Assembly: GCF_009730915.1 (NCBI RefSeq)
Contig: NC_052480.1
Span: 23,262,419 to 23,326,418, forward strand
Reading direction: 5' to 3'
Source of the DNA: Dioscorea cayenensis subsp. rotundata
Taxonomy: Eukaryota > Streptophyta > Magnoliopsida > Dioscoreales > Dioscoreaceae
DNA length: 64,000 nucleotides
A program made the translations under genes and the position numbers. The notes beneath the pieces were generated by a model. It saw only the letters and a program-made list of their open reading frames with translations. It ran no database searches and was not told where the DNA came from. The first letter of the stretch is position 1. Every line of letters starts with the position of its first letter. This document shows positions 13,021-27,605 of the stretch, in pieces.

Positions 13021-14549
13021 CAAAACTCATTGGAATGGTTCGATCTAGGCTCAGTCCTTGGAAAGCAAACTACCTATCCCTTGAAGGTCGCCTAACTCTC
13101 ATTAATTCTGTGCTCTCTACTATCACAGTTTATTGGATATCGGTCTTCAAACTTCCCGCCTGGGTAATCAAAGATATTGATCAAATTCGAAAAGATTTTC
13201 TTTGGAAAAGTCCTGACCTGAGCTCCAAAGGAATCAGACTGGTTGCCTAGAATAAAATCACCAGACCCCGCTAAATGGGAGGTTGGGGAATCCTCAACCT
13301 TCAGGAATTTAATAAAGCTTTACTCTGGAAGTGGTGGTGGAAATTATCTTGTAATCCAGACAGTAATTGGGCTAAAATAATTCACTCTAATTACTCAATT
13401 GGTAGCCCAAACGGAATCCTTTTCCACAACCCACCTAGAAACAAATCTTTCTTTTGGGCAGGAGTGAATTCTACTTTACTTCCCTTCTGATCCTGTATAC
13501 ACAAAATCATCAGAAACGGTTCAAACACATCCCTTTGGTTTGATCGTTGGCATGATGGACAACTGCTCAAAGATCTCTGGCCAACACTTTTTACGGATTG
13601 TACATCTCCTTGGATAAATATTAGACAATTCATCCAACTTATTAATAGTCCAGAGGTTCTCTTTCACTCTGCTTCCTCAGACATGTTATCCTATCTATTA
13701 GAGATCATTCCTGATTGCTCTCATAGTCAGAAAGATTTCTACTCCTGGGATTTGGAAAAAAGTGAGAATTTCACTGTCAAATCATTTTTTAAATTCCTCA
13801 TTGATGGTGGAATGCGTAGTCCACATTATTCTCAATTCTGGAAAATCCGCTGTCCTAGCAAAATAACTCTTTTCTGCTGGCTAGCTGGGGAAGATAAAAT
13901 TCTCACTCTCACAAATCTCTTCAAAAGAGGGTGCAACATTCAAAGCTCCACAGACACCTGTGTTCTATGTCACAAAGCTTCAGAAAAACTTAACCATCTT
14001 TTTCTTGATTGTGATTTCTCCAATCGCCTCTGGGGTTTTTTTTCACAGGCCCTTGGTTCCATCCCTTACCCCTCAGCACCGAACCCTTTGGGATCTTATC
14101 TCCCGTGCAATCTTGTGGAATATCTGGATTGAACGAAACACTCATATTTTCCATTTGACTGCTTTACCGTTTTACAATATTTTTATTAAAATTGCTAATA
14201 TGCTTCTCTCTTGGTTCTCAACTGCAGCAGATAGTCAGCAGCCAGTCCTTACTGAAGCTTCACTGAAAATTAAGCTCTCTCTTAACTTCTACAGCGCTAG
14301 AGACTCAAATCTTGTTGGGGAGTCAGACCCTGATCATGCGCAGGAGTAGTTGCTCCTTTTGATGGCTTGGACAGGCCTGAGAGACCAGACGGTGTCTTCC
14401 TCCTTCCTAGCTACTTCTCTCCCTGCTTTTTATTTTTCTGTTGTTTTTAGTTCCTCTCCTCACTTCTGGTGAGAGATTTTTCTTGTGTTCACTGTCTCTT
14501 TTTATTCAATAAAGCTGTGGTTTATCCACATTTATTTCAAAAAAAAAAT
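13021..14549 (+). mobile_element. 5'-truncated L1-type LINE (RT C-terminus and zf-RVT), decayed
   Basis: Flanked by the 11-base duplication TAAATTAAATG (13010-13020 and 14550-14560). The insertion starts inside the reverse transcriptase region: RSRLSPWKANYLSLEGRL, then MGGWGILNLQEFNKALLWKW. It continues into the zf-RVT segment (FWKIRCPSKITLFCWLA, then CVLCHKASEKLNHLFLDCDF). One frame carries most of this, but it is broken by stops at about 13248 (TAG where Trp is usual), 13272 and 13487. A frameshift near 14070 moves to the frame with LWDLISRAILWNIWIERN. No RNase H domain is seen. The 3' end has AATAAAG, the TGTGG-TTTAT-CCACA stem-loop and poly(A). It is a dead copy and cannot move on its own. 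Confidence 0.9.
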
Positions 14550-14560
14550 TAAATTAAATG

Positions 14561-15289
14561 AAAACAACAACAATATATAAGGACCAATAGGACCTTCTCA
14601 AACTTCATGAGTGTCACCTAAACCTTTGAAAAAAGTCAATTGACTTATTAAACCCACTCAAAATTACATATGATCATGTAATCGTTGATATTTAGAATAA
14701 TAATTTATTTTTTTAATAAAATTACACTTACACCCTCATCTTTTCTCACCCTTCACCCATGCTCGCCCCATGTCCGGCCGTTGCCGAGCAACCAAAGCTC
14801 CTTATAAGTCTCTAATGAAGTTACTAAAGAGATCATAGAATATGGCAATCAACTATCTGAAAACCAAGATTTAACACTTGAGATTTCGGCGATCATCGAC
14901 CAAAACAGTATTTCATCTTTTATAGGAGGATCTCAAACTCAATCTCCTGCTCATTGGCATTACTTTGGAAGAATCGAAACACTTTGAAGACAAGTTGTAA
15001 ATCAAATAATTAAGCAGCATAAATCAAAATCGCACAAAATCATTAAAACTTATCTCGGGATTCAGAACAAAATCCAAACTCTAAATGTTAAATTTCCATC
15101 AAAAACCAATGGTAGCCCCATCGACGATCATAGCTTCTATGAGATCTGACCATCAGTGATTGAGACCATCTTCTCCCCACGTCTTTTTCCCACCTCCACA
15201 AGACGATGACAATTACCCTATCATCAGTTTTAAGATGCAAGATAACCTGTTCCAACAATTGTAGGATTGCGCCGTAACTCAGGGTGAAT
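14561..15289. other. Non-coding stretch between LINE and Harbinger remnant
   Basis: No supported gene. The sequence is moderately AT-rich, with no clear repeat. Part of it (about 15000-15289) may be the 3' end of the Harbinger element described next, but I cannot find that element's terminus. Confidence 0.5.
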
Positions 15290-17324
15290 TTGCATATCCA
15301 GAATCAACCAAGTTATGGCATCCTAATAGGCAAAGAAATGTTTGTTGTTAGCCAATATCATTACTAATTTCATTTGAAAAGTAAGATCATGTTCTAGTTA
15401 CCATTTTGAACTTTTAATCCATTAAGCTTTGTAATACCATCTCTTAGAACTTGACTATCATGTGCTGAACTTTTTTACCCAGACAATACGTATATAAATT
15501 GCATGTCTTGCGAGCAAACGCCGAGCACATTAGTAGTTATTTCCGTTTTTCTTGTTCTATATCTTGGGAGATCAACTTTTGGCACAATCACACGAATATG
15601 AGTTCCATCTAATGCTCCAAGACAATTCTACATTGAAGTAAACATCTTATTATTAAGAAGGCATCTACCATATTATTTCCACAACTATAAACAATTTTGT
15701 GTGAAATTACCTTAAACATTTTCTATTTATGATCATTTGAATTTTCGAAAATGGGTTTAGGTTTCTTCAATAATACATCGTGACATAGGATAATTACCCT
15801 CAGAACGGCATGAAAATGTCGCCTAATAGTCTCAGTTGATCTGACAAAGGCAAACTTAATTATTCTATTTTTTATGTGGTATGTCACAATGTTTAAGAAC
15901 ATCGCTATCATTTCATCAACCATGACATTTCTCGTACCGTGAAGGCCACCGATAGTGGTCAATAATTGACATCATTTATAAAACAACGATGATCCATCTG
16001 TAGTTTATCGATACACTTGACATCGCTCTCATAAACTACATGGAACATGTACTTATATTGTCTACGATGCCTAGTATATGTTGACTCAATCTCATAATGG
16101 ATGACATTGTCTTGATCATTTTCCTCACTTATTGCACAAATAGTGATGATGATTGTTAGTGCAACCGCACTATTATTGTTATGATTTGACACATAGTCAA
16201 GGTGACATGGAAAGCATGGTGAAATGGCAAGGAGACTTGGCTTGCAAGGCAAAACATTTTGAAGATCTTGGTGGAGCTATTTTTAGTATGTCTATAACTT
16301 GGAGGAAAAATATCTTGAATATATTGGTGGAGTTATTCTTGAAGACAATATCATATCAAGACTATATTTATGAGATGTGATTAAAGACAAAATATGGTGG
16401 AGCTTAATTGAAAAAATATCTATTCATGGTATAAATGAAGGCTAATTGAAGATATGATTGAAGATTTGAAGACATGCCTATTGTTGGCATGATTGAGTTG
16501 ATTGATAAAAGATCTATTCTTGGGAAGATTTGAGGATCAAACTTGGGTGAATTGAAGATGAAGTTTAGAGAATCTTTGAAGATCAAACTTGGAAGGTTGA
16601 AGATCAAGTTTGGCAAGTTCCATGAAGACGCACAAGGACGTGCGTCCCTTGCGAGGGGACTGCGTGATAAGGAACTGAGGAGGTAGGCTAGTTGCCGGCA
16701 GTCGGGATCAGGAGATTTGGCAGCATCGACTCGGACTAACCATGATCAAGAGGTTGATGGGTCTTGAGGTCGTCTGCAATGTAACCAGAACTCAGTCAAG
16801 TCAGCAGGTTACAACAGGAGTTACAACTTATGTTATAACAGGAGTTGCAACAGCTAATTTCGGAAGGTTTTTAAATTAGTAGCTGCGGAGATTCCAAAAG
16901 AGGTATGTGCTATATCTGGGACATTGAGGTGTCTATATAAGCTACCTTGCTCGTAGATTGTATGTGTGACCGGAGCTAGAGAGAGTGGGCGCACAAGACA
17001 ATCTAGAGAGGGCAGTGATCTTCGTTTGTAAGTGTTGAGTGACAAGTGTTTGTACTCATGTATTTTCACCTCTTTTAGTGGATTGTTTATCTCCGGGCTT
17101 GCTCCCCTGACGTAGGCGAGTGAATGCCAAACTGGGTTACCAATCTTGTGTGTCTCCTTCTTGCTTGGTTTGTGTGAGTTTTTCTTTGAGTGTTTTGAGT
17201 GTTCACTAAACCACAAACCGCATCATCGGAACTAACAATGATGTTCACAACGAAAAAAAATGCATGCATACATCATGTGAACTAATTGCTCTGTGTGAAC
17301 ATCTTCCACGTTTTCGTTAGCCAT
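15290..17324 (-). pseudogene. PIF/Harbinger (HARBI1-like) transposase remnant, split by a solo LTR
   Basis: On the minus strand, MANENVEDVHTEQLV starts at 17324. Beyond the inserted LTR come TRHRRQYKYMF and CIDKLQMDHRCF, then after a frameshift TTIGGLHGTRNVMVDE and [27 protein letters not shown] carries the first catalytic Asp of the DDE nuclease. [20 protein letters not shown] and DSQVLRDGITKLNG follow, with NLVDSGYAN at the end. Order and spacing match HARBI1-like nucleases of plants (family knowledge). Frameshifts lie near 15960 and in the DSQVLRD region, and a nonintact C-terminus shows decay. The terminal repeats and 3-bp target duplication of the element were not found. Confidence 0.82.
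16154..17237 (+). mobile_element. Solo LTR of a Copia-type retrotransposon
   Basis: The 1084-base unit begins TGTTAGT and ends ACTAACA, perfect short inverted ends of TG...CA form. It is flanked by the 5-bp duplication ATGAT (16149-16153 and 17238-17242). Inside, TCTATATAAGC near 16932 is a likely TATA box. The segment near 17090-17140 (CTCCGGGCTTGCTCCCCTGA, then CGTAGGCGAGTGAATGCC) resembles the R/U5 part of plant Copia LTRs. No primer binding site, gag or pol follows, so this is a solo LTR left after LTR-LTR recombination. It interrupts the Harbinger transposase frame. Confidence 0.87.
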
Positions 17325-19487
17325 ATCTAAAATTAACAAATGAAACAAAATACAATTTGTAAAAATAATTAAACTATGAGTTAAACTATGATTAACTATG
17401 CATATGTGTCATTCCTATATAATCATACATATATGTCATTGCTATACAAGATTAAACTATGATTAACTAAGATTCTCAATGTTTGTCATGAATAAACTCA
17501 ACTAGGGGAAAAAAAACCAAGAAATTGATAATAATCAAGATGAACTACATGTAAAGAATGACATTTCAAATCAATGACATTGCGAATCAAGAAATATCAT
17601 AACAATAATTTCTCAAAAGCAAAATCTGTTATGGTCTTTGGGTCCACGCATCAGGAGTACTCTGGGAATTATCAAACATTAAATGGCAAATCTTCATTTA
17701 TATTCAATCCTATGAAAAAAAACAATAAAAATAAAACTACTAAAAAAGCAAGCATAGTTTTCCCTGCATCAAACTCTATTTATTTCCATCATATTCAAAG
17801 CAAAGAATAGAAACACAAAAAAAGGGAAATACCAACTGAATGAACAAAAAGGAGAAAGAAATTTAAAAGGATGAAGGAAAAGAAAGAGGAGACTGGAAGA
17901 AGCAGCCACTAGAAGAAAAAATACTGAATTCATGCTTGACTGTTGACATAAGAAAAACTTAAAAATAGTTATTAAAAAATAATACAAATAAATAAAAATG
18001 ATAATGGCATGGGAATTATTGCACGATTCATGTATCTTATAATATTTTCATTGACTTCATGATTCGTCTCATTTTTTTTGTTCTAAAATTAATGTAACCA
18101 GATTGTCAAGAGTGTTTTAGATATAATAGTTCTCTAATAATACATGAACCATGAATTTCACAGTACCATTCCATGTTTAGATAAATGTTTCCAAATTATA
18201 GTCACAAAGAATTTTATCATCAACTAATAATAAAACAAAATTAACATAATAGAAAAATAAAAACAGAAACAGTGCATCACGCTTGTGAAGGGCAATAGTC
18301 AAGCTCCAATTCATTCTGAAGCATCTCTATGACTTGATATATATATATATATATATATTAATTTACTCAAGTCCTATAAATGTATTTTATTACTACTAAT
18401 AACTAAGACAGATTATGCTTTTACAATGATAATATACAAAAAATTGCTGAAGAAAAATACAAGCTTCAATAATTTTTTTTTTATTATAGCAACACTTCCC
18501 AAAGCACAGTTCCATATGGAAGTTATTTTCAAATAATAATAATAACACAATATCAAGCAACCACACTCAATTACAAATGTCTCATAAAACTATTTTCTTG
18601 GGTCTTAATTATGAGAATTAAGAATTAATTAGAGCATGGGTCTCAGCTTGTCATGCTCTGTTTGTACATGGTTCCAGTGACCAAAACTAAAGCTCCAAAA
18701 TCCCAAAGAAACACACCCATGATAATACATTCAAGATAATGAAAACAGAAAAAACAAAGATAGCTTTTCTGTCAATTTTTCATCAATCCTAACAATCAGA
18801 GTAAAGATCAAACCAAAAACAAAACTATAAAAGCTTCAAATTTAATCCTAAGAAACATAGAGATAATTAAAACAGTGAACTATAGAAAAAAAAAAACTGG
18901 TTAAACGTCTTTGAGACCACATCAGAGAGGGAGGGAGAGAACAAGGATACGATCGTCGTCAGCGATGGATCTGAAGCTCGGAGAAGAGGGACGATCGAAG
19001 ACCAAAAAGTATAGCAACGGTGGATCTCAACGGGAAAAAGAGAGAAAAAAGGTGGAAATCTTTTCAAAAGTAAGGGCATAATAGTCATTACATAACTCAG
19101 GAGTCCAACTCCCCCCAATTTTGACAGGATTGGAAAGACCCCACATGCGACAGGATTGGGAAGACCCCACATGCAGCCTTCTCATTACCATGCCAACCAT
19201 TTACTCACTCCTTTCCTGGTTGCCAAACAAGGGTCTAAACCCCATGGGTGCATCTCATTCCCACTCCCAAGGCATGAATCTAGGTACCAAATGCCTCTTA
19301 TAGGGATGAAAGTGAGAACGAGATAACAAGAGGTTTGATTGGTTTTAGTGGCGGAATCAAGCAGGGAGAATAAAGGTAGTAGACTAATTAGGGATGAGTA
19401 GGCATTTTTTTTTTCAATTAAACCAAAGTAAGATTATTAGCTTAAAAAACAATCTTATCGTAGCAGGTTACAAAGCAGGCTACATTA
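17325..19487. other. Non-coding stretch
   Basis: No gene recognised. It contains a TA run near 18340-18358 and a tandem pair of 26-base units (19123-19148 and 19149-19174, one mismatch) beginning GACAGGATTGG. Short ORFs lack domains and are AT-driven. Confidence 0.5.
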
Positions 19488-20793
19488 AAGGTGTGTTTGG
19501 TTAGATGTAATTGTAAATATATTGGATTTTCATTTACAATGTAACTGAAAAGTCATGGATTTAAAAACACAGTAATGTAAAATCTGGTGTTTTGTTGGAT
19601 ATAACTAAAAATACTGTATTGTAGAATTTTGTGTTTTTCATTTAGAATTTTGTATTTTTAGTTATATCCAAACCCTCAAACTCACCATCTTTTGTGTTTG
19701 CTTTTATTTTTAATGTCAATGTTGATTATTTTATTTGATATAATTACTATATTAATCAACATAAACATTAAACTTTTAATTAAATTAATTTCTAAATTAT
19801 TGTTATATTTTTTAAATATATTATCAAAGATGATTTCTCCCAATAATGTTTTATTTTTGACATATGAATTTTTTTTCTTATTTAAATTTAAATTAATGGA
19901 TATTATTTTTATGATTACAATTATTAAATTAATCAATTTAACTATTAATTTTATGAAATTAATTCCTAAATTTATTACTATTATTTTAATTTGTTATAAA
20001 TATAAATTATTATGTATAGTATTTTCATTTTTATTGATTTTAATTATATATATAAACATAGAAAGATACTCATAAAAAAGAAAATTTTCATTAGATTCTC
20101 TCACGGCATTAATAAAATTTAAAATTAAATCTAACCACAAGCATTTTCATGACCTTGACCATCATACAAAATTGACTTTTATTTCAAAGAGAAAAACAAA
20201 AATGAAAGAGCTTTATCTGGAAAGCAGCGCCCATTAAAATCTTGGCATCAACATTTACAATATGATGCCATAGCTTATGAAATTGAGTGTTGATGGCAGC
20301 TGCTTAAGGTTCAAGGGAGGAGTTGACGGTAATGGCAATTGTTGTTGCTTAGGTTTGAGAGAGAAGTTGACAGCGGCTGCGGATGCGAATGCGAGTGCGG
20401 AAGGAGAAGTTGAGTGCTCAGATGAAGGCTGCTTAGGGTTGGCGGAATGAGAAGTCAGGTGCTTCGACGATGGATGTATGAGGTTCAAGGGAGGAGAAAT
20501 TAGTGATTCAATGGTGGCTGCTAGGGTTTGAGAGAGGAGAAAAGGGTGGTTGTGATTACCCCAAGGTTTTGGGGTTTGAGTTACTTGGTCTCTCGCATGC
20601 ATAGCACATGGGGAAATAAAAAACATAGGATTTTGTCTTATGGCCAATTTGGCTGTAAGACAAAATCCCCCATCTAATCTATTTCAAGTTACATGAAATT
20701 TTGAAAGTTTACAAACCAAATACTAGATTTTAAAATATCTAGAAACTTGAGTTACAGGTAACTCAAAAACACTCCAAACAAACACCACTTTTG
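19488..20793. mobile_element. Possible non-autonomous DNA transposon (weak)
   Basis: The left edge reads GGTGTGTTTGGTTAGATG and the right edge ends CCAAACAAACACC, so the tips are near-inverted repeats of the kind common in plant DNA transposons. The interior is very AT-rich (19690-20080), followed by a more mixed block (20250-20620). I could not find a matching target-site duplication, so the boundaries and even the element nature are uncertain. Long ORFs inside are low complexity. Confidence 0.35.
20627..20669. repeat. Imperfect hairpin of about 18 bp
   Basis: AGGATTTTGTCTTATGGCC is followed after five bases by GGCTGTAAGACAAAATCCC. The arms pair over about 18 positions with a short mismatched step. 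It could be a nested insertion scar or a foldback end, or it may be a small-RNA precursor-like fold. Nothing in the sequence decides between these. Confidence 0.6.
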
Positions 20794-21189
20794 ACACAAA
20801 CAAAACCCCAAAAACTATAGCATATACTCTACCCCTATATATCATTCCTTATTAACAACGACTCTAATGGGAAACCGTGATTGGCTGAGAAGATAATGCA
20901 AGCAAACACTAAACATAACTGCCAAAGGTTAATAGGAAAACAAAGCGCGCTTCTATTGCAGTTAATAACTGATTTGGTAATCTTAAATTTTGTTGACAAA
21001 ATAAACACTGCTATAGAGAGATAGTTGAAATCAACTACTTAACAGAAGGGAAAATTACAAGACAGTCCATTTCTCAAAGCAAGACCATCACCAGGAAGAA
21101 CAACACCATGATTTAAAGCCATTTTGCCTAACTAACAGTAAAAATTCAAAACCACTTGTCCAATAATGCTTTTGCACCTTGGGAATGCA

Positions 21190-21930
21190 ATTGGCTTTTA
21201 TGTTTTAGCAACACAATGTCTCTAATTTGGCCATATGCTTTATTTTAGCTATAATACTACTGTTGAAACAACATACCATTCTTGACCTTCCATATCATGT
21301 ACACACTTGAGGAGAAAGAGATTCTTCTCATACTTGAGACGAAAGACTTACACTTGCCCTCCTTTAAAAGCAGTTCACCTCCCTAATCCAGTATAAAGGA
21401 CCTTTGGAAACATCAAGAGTTTTAAGTACTCTCTTTCCTATAGCTTTAGAAAAAGCACAATTAAAGAACAAATGGCCCACATTCTCCCTGCCATCATTAT
21501 AGAGCATGCATTTATCTAAATTAATAACTTACTATTTAAACAATCTTTCTCTGTTATGCAAGCGATCATGCAAGGCCAACCAGAGGGTAGAAAAATACCT
21601 ATGAATGCTACTCCTCTTTGATCAAACTAAATCTGCCCAACATATGCAGTCATTCTTTTGAGAGAAAAATTTTCACATGCTTGATGTGCTAAACAAACTT
21701 TTTTTTTTTTAATCAAGAATCCACAAAATGCAATCCAATTTGCTGTCACATAGTTGAATATTATTAACAACATAATCTTTGATTCTCTCTATGTCTGCAC
21801 TCAAAGAAACAGGGAACTGCCAATGCCCATGAATATAGATCTTTTGGTCATGAGAAATTTCATTGAGCCTTGTAGAGAGGCATTGGAAACTTGGCAAGGA
21901 CCAATAATAATAATAATAATTGGAATCCCG
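21190..21930 (-). pseudogene. Old LINE/RT remnant with zf-RVT-like region
   Basis: Reading the minus strand across stops gives IYIHGHWQFPVSLSADIERI, SIHRYFSTLWLALHDRLHNR and CMLYNDGRENVGHLFFNCAF. This order is typical of the zf-RVT region near the C-terminus of plant L1-type reverse transcriptases: W.LALHDRL, then C..C..  with HLFF.C. Several in-frame stops and frameshifts are present, and the upstream RT palm and terminal poly(A) were not identified. It differs in sequence from the LINE at 13-14.5 kb, so it is an older or distinct family. Confidence 0.65.
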
Positions 21931-22334
21931 CAAATTAGAAACAAGCTACTACTCATCTTTAATTCTTCCCCAAAAGAGACAAAGATTGATCAAGTAATTC
22001 CTCTGTTCGAACAATACAAAAAACAGAGAGAACTATAATGAAGCATGCTCACACTAACAAAAACCAAAGCATCTCCAAGATTAACGTAAACGGGCACTAG
22101 GAAAAGAGAAGTTCTTTTGATACTCGAGTCCTTTGACAAACCGGAATAAAATACAAATATATATATAAATAATAAAAAGAGAGAAAGAAGAGTTCCTCAG
22201 GCTCTCATATCTATATAAATATATAACCGAGAAAATATAAAATGAAAATGGAAAATATATTGAGGGAAAAAATAAATTTGAGCAAGTGGGAACAATAATA
22301 TTGTGAAGAAGGCTGCAATGCAAGCAAGAAGATG

Positions 22335-24140
<1,806 letters not shown>

Positions 24141-27100
24141 AAGATGGAGAAGGGGAATGAGAGAGTTGCAGCAGCAGTAGAAGAGGAGTGGCAGGGATTA
24201 TAAGGAAGGAAGGATAACAAAAATGGATTTGTGGTGGCTGGGAGGAGTGAGGACTGAGAGGAGGTAGAGGTAGAGGTAGAGATGGGCAAAGAAACAAGAG
24301 GATGAGATTATGGATAGCATCTCACCCAACGTATGGTTGTCACCACTCTCACTATTCACCCCCTCTATCGATTCATTTCAATCCAATCCTGTGACTCTCC
24401 GTGTGACCAGACTACTCTGTTTCCATTCTTTCTGGTCTGACTCAAGCACAACGTGTGGCTCACTGACTTGGGAGGTGGGCCCACCAATACATTAACCAAG
24501 CTATCTGCGTTGTTATATCATATATGATATATGTGTGGTTGGGAATATGTATTTTTTGTTATAAAGCAAATTCTTTTTCTCCTTCACTAACTATTTTTCA
24601 TTGAAAACAGAGGAGAGTTCTTCATTCTAAAATGCCATCAAATATGGCCTTATTATAAAAAAACAAGAACTCCATGATAGGAACATGTAAATTCTATTAT
24701 AACATATTCACCCATCTATGACACAATGAATTAATATCTTAGATTTCGAGTGATTAAAATAATTGTTTTTTTTAATTTATTATCATTTATTTTGTTTTCA
24801 AAGCTGACATTTAAAGTAAGAAAGTGAAAATTGGTAGGCAAGAAATTTAACTGCTTATAAAGTAGAGAGTTGAAATAATTTTTATTAGGTTGTAGCCCCA
24901 TTTATAAGCTAGAAGAATAAAGTTGAAATTCAACCTAACGCTTAAAAAAAGATAAATTATGTTAAAAGTGGAAGTTTTGAAGGATAAAATGAAAATTTCA
25001 CTTATGTCAAGTAAGAAAAAAAAATTTGCAAACTGTAGTTAGAAGGGTGAGAGGAGAGAGATAGAGATAGAGAAAGAGAGAAATGATAGAACCGAAGAAG
25101 GATGAGAAAGTGAGGTTGCATGATGATCAGTCGGCAAAATTAAGCTGGATCTAGCTCTAATTTATGGGAGAATCCTTGCAAGTTGCCCTACAAATCTACC
25201 AATAATTAAGTGACATATTAATAGTCAGATCTTCATTAGAATCTTTTACAAGTGGTGAGAGTTTGAATCAAAGATGAAGGTATATTTCTAGGAGTGTGAG
25301 TAGTGGTTATGTATGGGTGGTTCCTGTGCTAATGTGTTCATGGACCCCTCCCCCACTTGCTCCACCGAGGTTTGTGCATGGCCTTGCCTTTCTTAGCGGC
25401 CTAGGCTCTTATCTTGGCAAAAAAGTTGCCCTACAAATCTATCAGTTTGATCTCTCTTTGATCTTTTTTTGGTGTTTGTTAAATCTAGATTTTCACTTAT
25501 AATTATCTCTTGTGAATTCATCTTGTGTCAATGATGCTCATTTTCTTGTGAACCTTTAGCTTACGTTTATAGAGGTGTAGATTGTAATCCCATTGTTGAT
25601 ATAATGAAAAAGTTTAAGCAGCTCGGAGGAGTCCCGTGGTATTTTCTCTAGATTTGAAGGGTTTTTCATATTAAAATTGGTGTCTTGCATTGTTGTTTGC
25701 ATTTGTTGGGTTTTAGAGTTTATTATTGCATTCTAGATCACAAAGAGGAGTTGAATTAGTAAGAATTATATCCAACCTAGGAGGTCATACGCCTGCATAA
25801 AAACCGCATAACATCGCCAAAAAACCATACAGATTACATGCGGACAATGTAAGGCCGCATACACACCATATGTATGAACAATAACAGTATTGCATTACTT
25901 TCACATTAATTGTAAATAGTACTTCCACTAAATTATTCAATTGTTGCAGTGTTGGGACCTAACAATTTTTATACCAATGCACCAAAAGTTTTTAATTGCG
26001 TATAGGCGATTGGTAATTAAGTAGCTCAAATATGGCTAATGAAATGATCCTTATTGAAGATGTACATAGGAACTAAAACATATAATGTTTTAAACTGATA
26101 ATTCAACACAAAAAGTACTTTGTAGCATCCCAGCTGGTTGCATTTACTAAAATTATTTTCTTTTAATTTGCAATGGGAGGAGGACGAGGATCCTTGATAA
26201 ATAAATGACAAGGGCATTCACACATACTTCTTTAACTAATTCAAGGGAATTTGATAAATAAAGAAATTGCATAGAAAATATTTAATCAGTTGTGGGATTC
26301 CAAAATCATAAGTTATTGGTAGTTTTAGAACTCCAATGGACAAACATGTCTATAAAGTCATAAAAATGCTGAAAGTAAGTATGAGGAGCATAAAAAGAGG
26401 AGAAAAAGTAATTGCATAGTAAAAAACAATTAACAAAGGATGATCGTTAAACAAATTCACAAAGTATCTATCACCATTTCAAACAAGGGCAAAATTAAGT
26501 TTTTTACATGTTCAGAAAGCGAATAACAGATTGCCAGAGTGAAAAAAAAAAAACGAGATGATCTAAATTAGACACAATTGATATATACTCTATCAAGTTA
26601 CATTAGTTTTTATATTCAGAATCTTCTAGAACTTTATTAAACTAGTTCATAAGAGTCACTGTTATTGATAAATTATAACATGCATTAATCACTGATGGTA
26701 AAACTAATGAGTGATGAATTGATTACCCGAAAAAGCACCAGCTTACATATGGGTCATTAGAAATCAGAAGACAGTGAGACACACTAAACCAGGCTTAGTT
26801 AATCTCATGGTTGTGAATCAAGGAAAAAAGTCATGTACAACTCCCAAAGAGATTTTCCCAATGTCACCATCAAAGCTTAAAAGAAAGAATAATAAAGGTC
26901 AGTTAATAAGAGCCATCAGAAATCGGGAAGCGCCTATTCCAAAGAGATGAAAGCATCCATGATTTAATAGAAAAAAGAAACACTGCTAGCAAGTAGTATG
27001 AGATTCTTGACTAAATCTTTCTTAAATATATATATTGCTTCTGCCTTTAATTTAATTCCTCTTGTTTTTTGTACCACACTCCCCCATCTCTTGTGCTTGA

Positions 27101-27400
27101 ATCCTCTTGCTTTTGATGTAGGCGAATACCCAAAGCTTTAAACTAATAATTAATTAATTCCTTATTAGTTGTAAATCACGCAAGATTGAGTTGTGTTTAT
27201 GCTGCCCTTGCTGTCCTCCTTTGTTAAACAATAACCTGAAGATTCAAGTGAGTAGTCTGACAAGCTCTTTTTTCCATTTTACGTACACTGCTGCATGAGT
27301 TGTCCCACTATAATTAACAACATACACACCATATACATACTACTAGGTAGAAGAAAAGAAAAAAAAGAAGACTATTCCCAGAATGACCCTACAGAACCAG
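24141..27400. other. Intergenic region between GAPA and HIPP
   Basis: It holds the GAPA promoter side (24141 onward) and the HIPP promoter side. The only element-like piece is the LTR fragment listed at 25560-25740. No gene was recognised in the rest, and ORFs are at most about 70 codons without domains. Confidence 0.55.
25560..25740 (+). mobile_element. Degenerate Copia-type LTR fragment (R/U5 end)
   Basis: The stretch contains GTAATCCCATTGTTGATATA, CAGCTCGGAGGAGTCCCGTG and TATTTTCTCTAGATTTGAAG, followed by ATTGGTGTCTTGCATTG. This resembles the 3' part of Copia LTRs of the SIRE/Maximus type known to me from plant genomes. The 5' end, the PBS and the second LTR are not found, and the flanks show no duplication, so it is an old fragment. 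Confidence is limited because no search was possible. Confidence 0.4.
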
Positions 27401-27410
27401 TATATATAAG
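27401..27410 (+). promoter_or_regulatory. Putative TATA box of the HIPP gene
   Basis: TATATATAAG lies about 200 bases upstream of the ATG at 27606. It is followed by a pyrimidine-rich leader with a CTT run (27554-27576), which is common in plant 5' UTRs. The assignment is positional. Confidence 0.5.
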
Positions 27411-27605
27411 GCCCCTGACAAACCCCACTCTCTGATCATCACAATCTTCTCTACTTTCCTCTCTACCTGACATCCTCTGTCCATCTCCTCTGCTTCTCAA
27501 ACTCAGGGGATATTCCAATCGTTGACCCATCGACCACTAGTGCTCTTACAAAGCTCTTCTTCTTCTTCTTCTTCTTTGTTCAACTCCATCCATTAGTCCA
27601 TTTGG

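Noticed and set aside
19692-20075. 127-codon hydrophobic plus-strand ORF
   Set aside because: Region is nearly all A/T, so the Ile/Leu/Lys/Phe composition is expected by chance. The opposite strand gives an equally long ORF.
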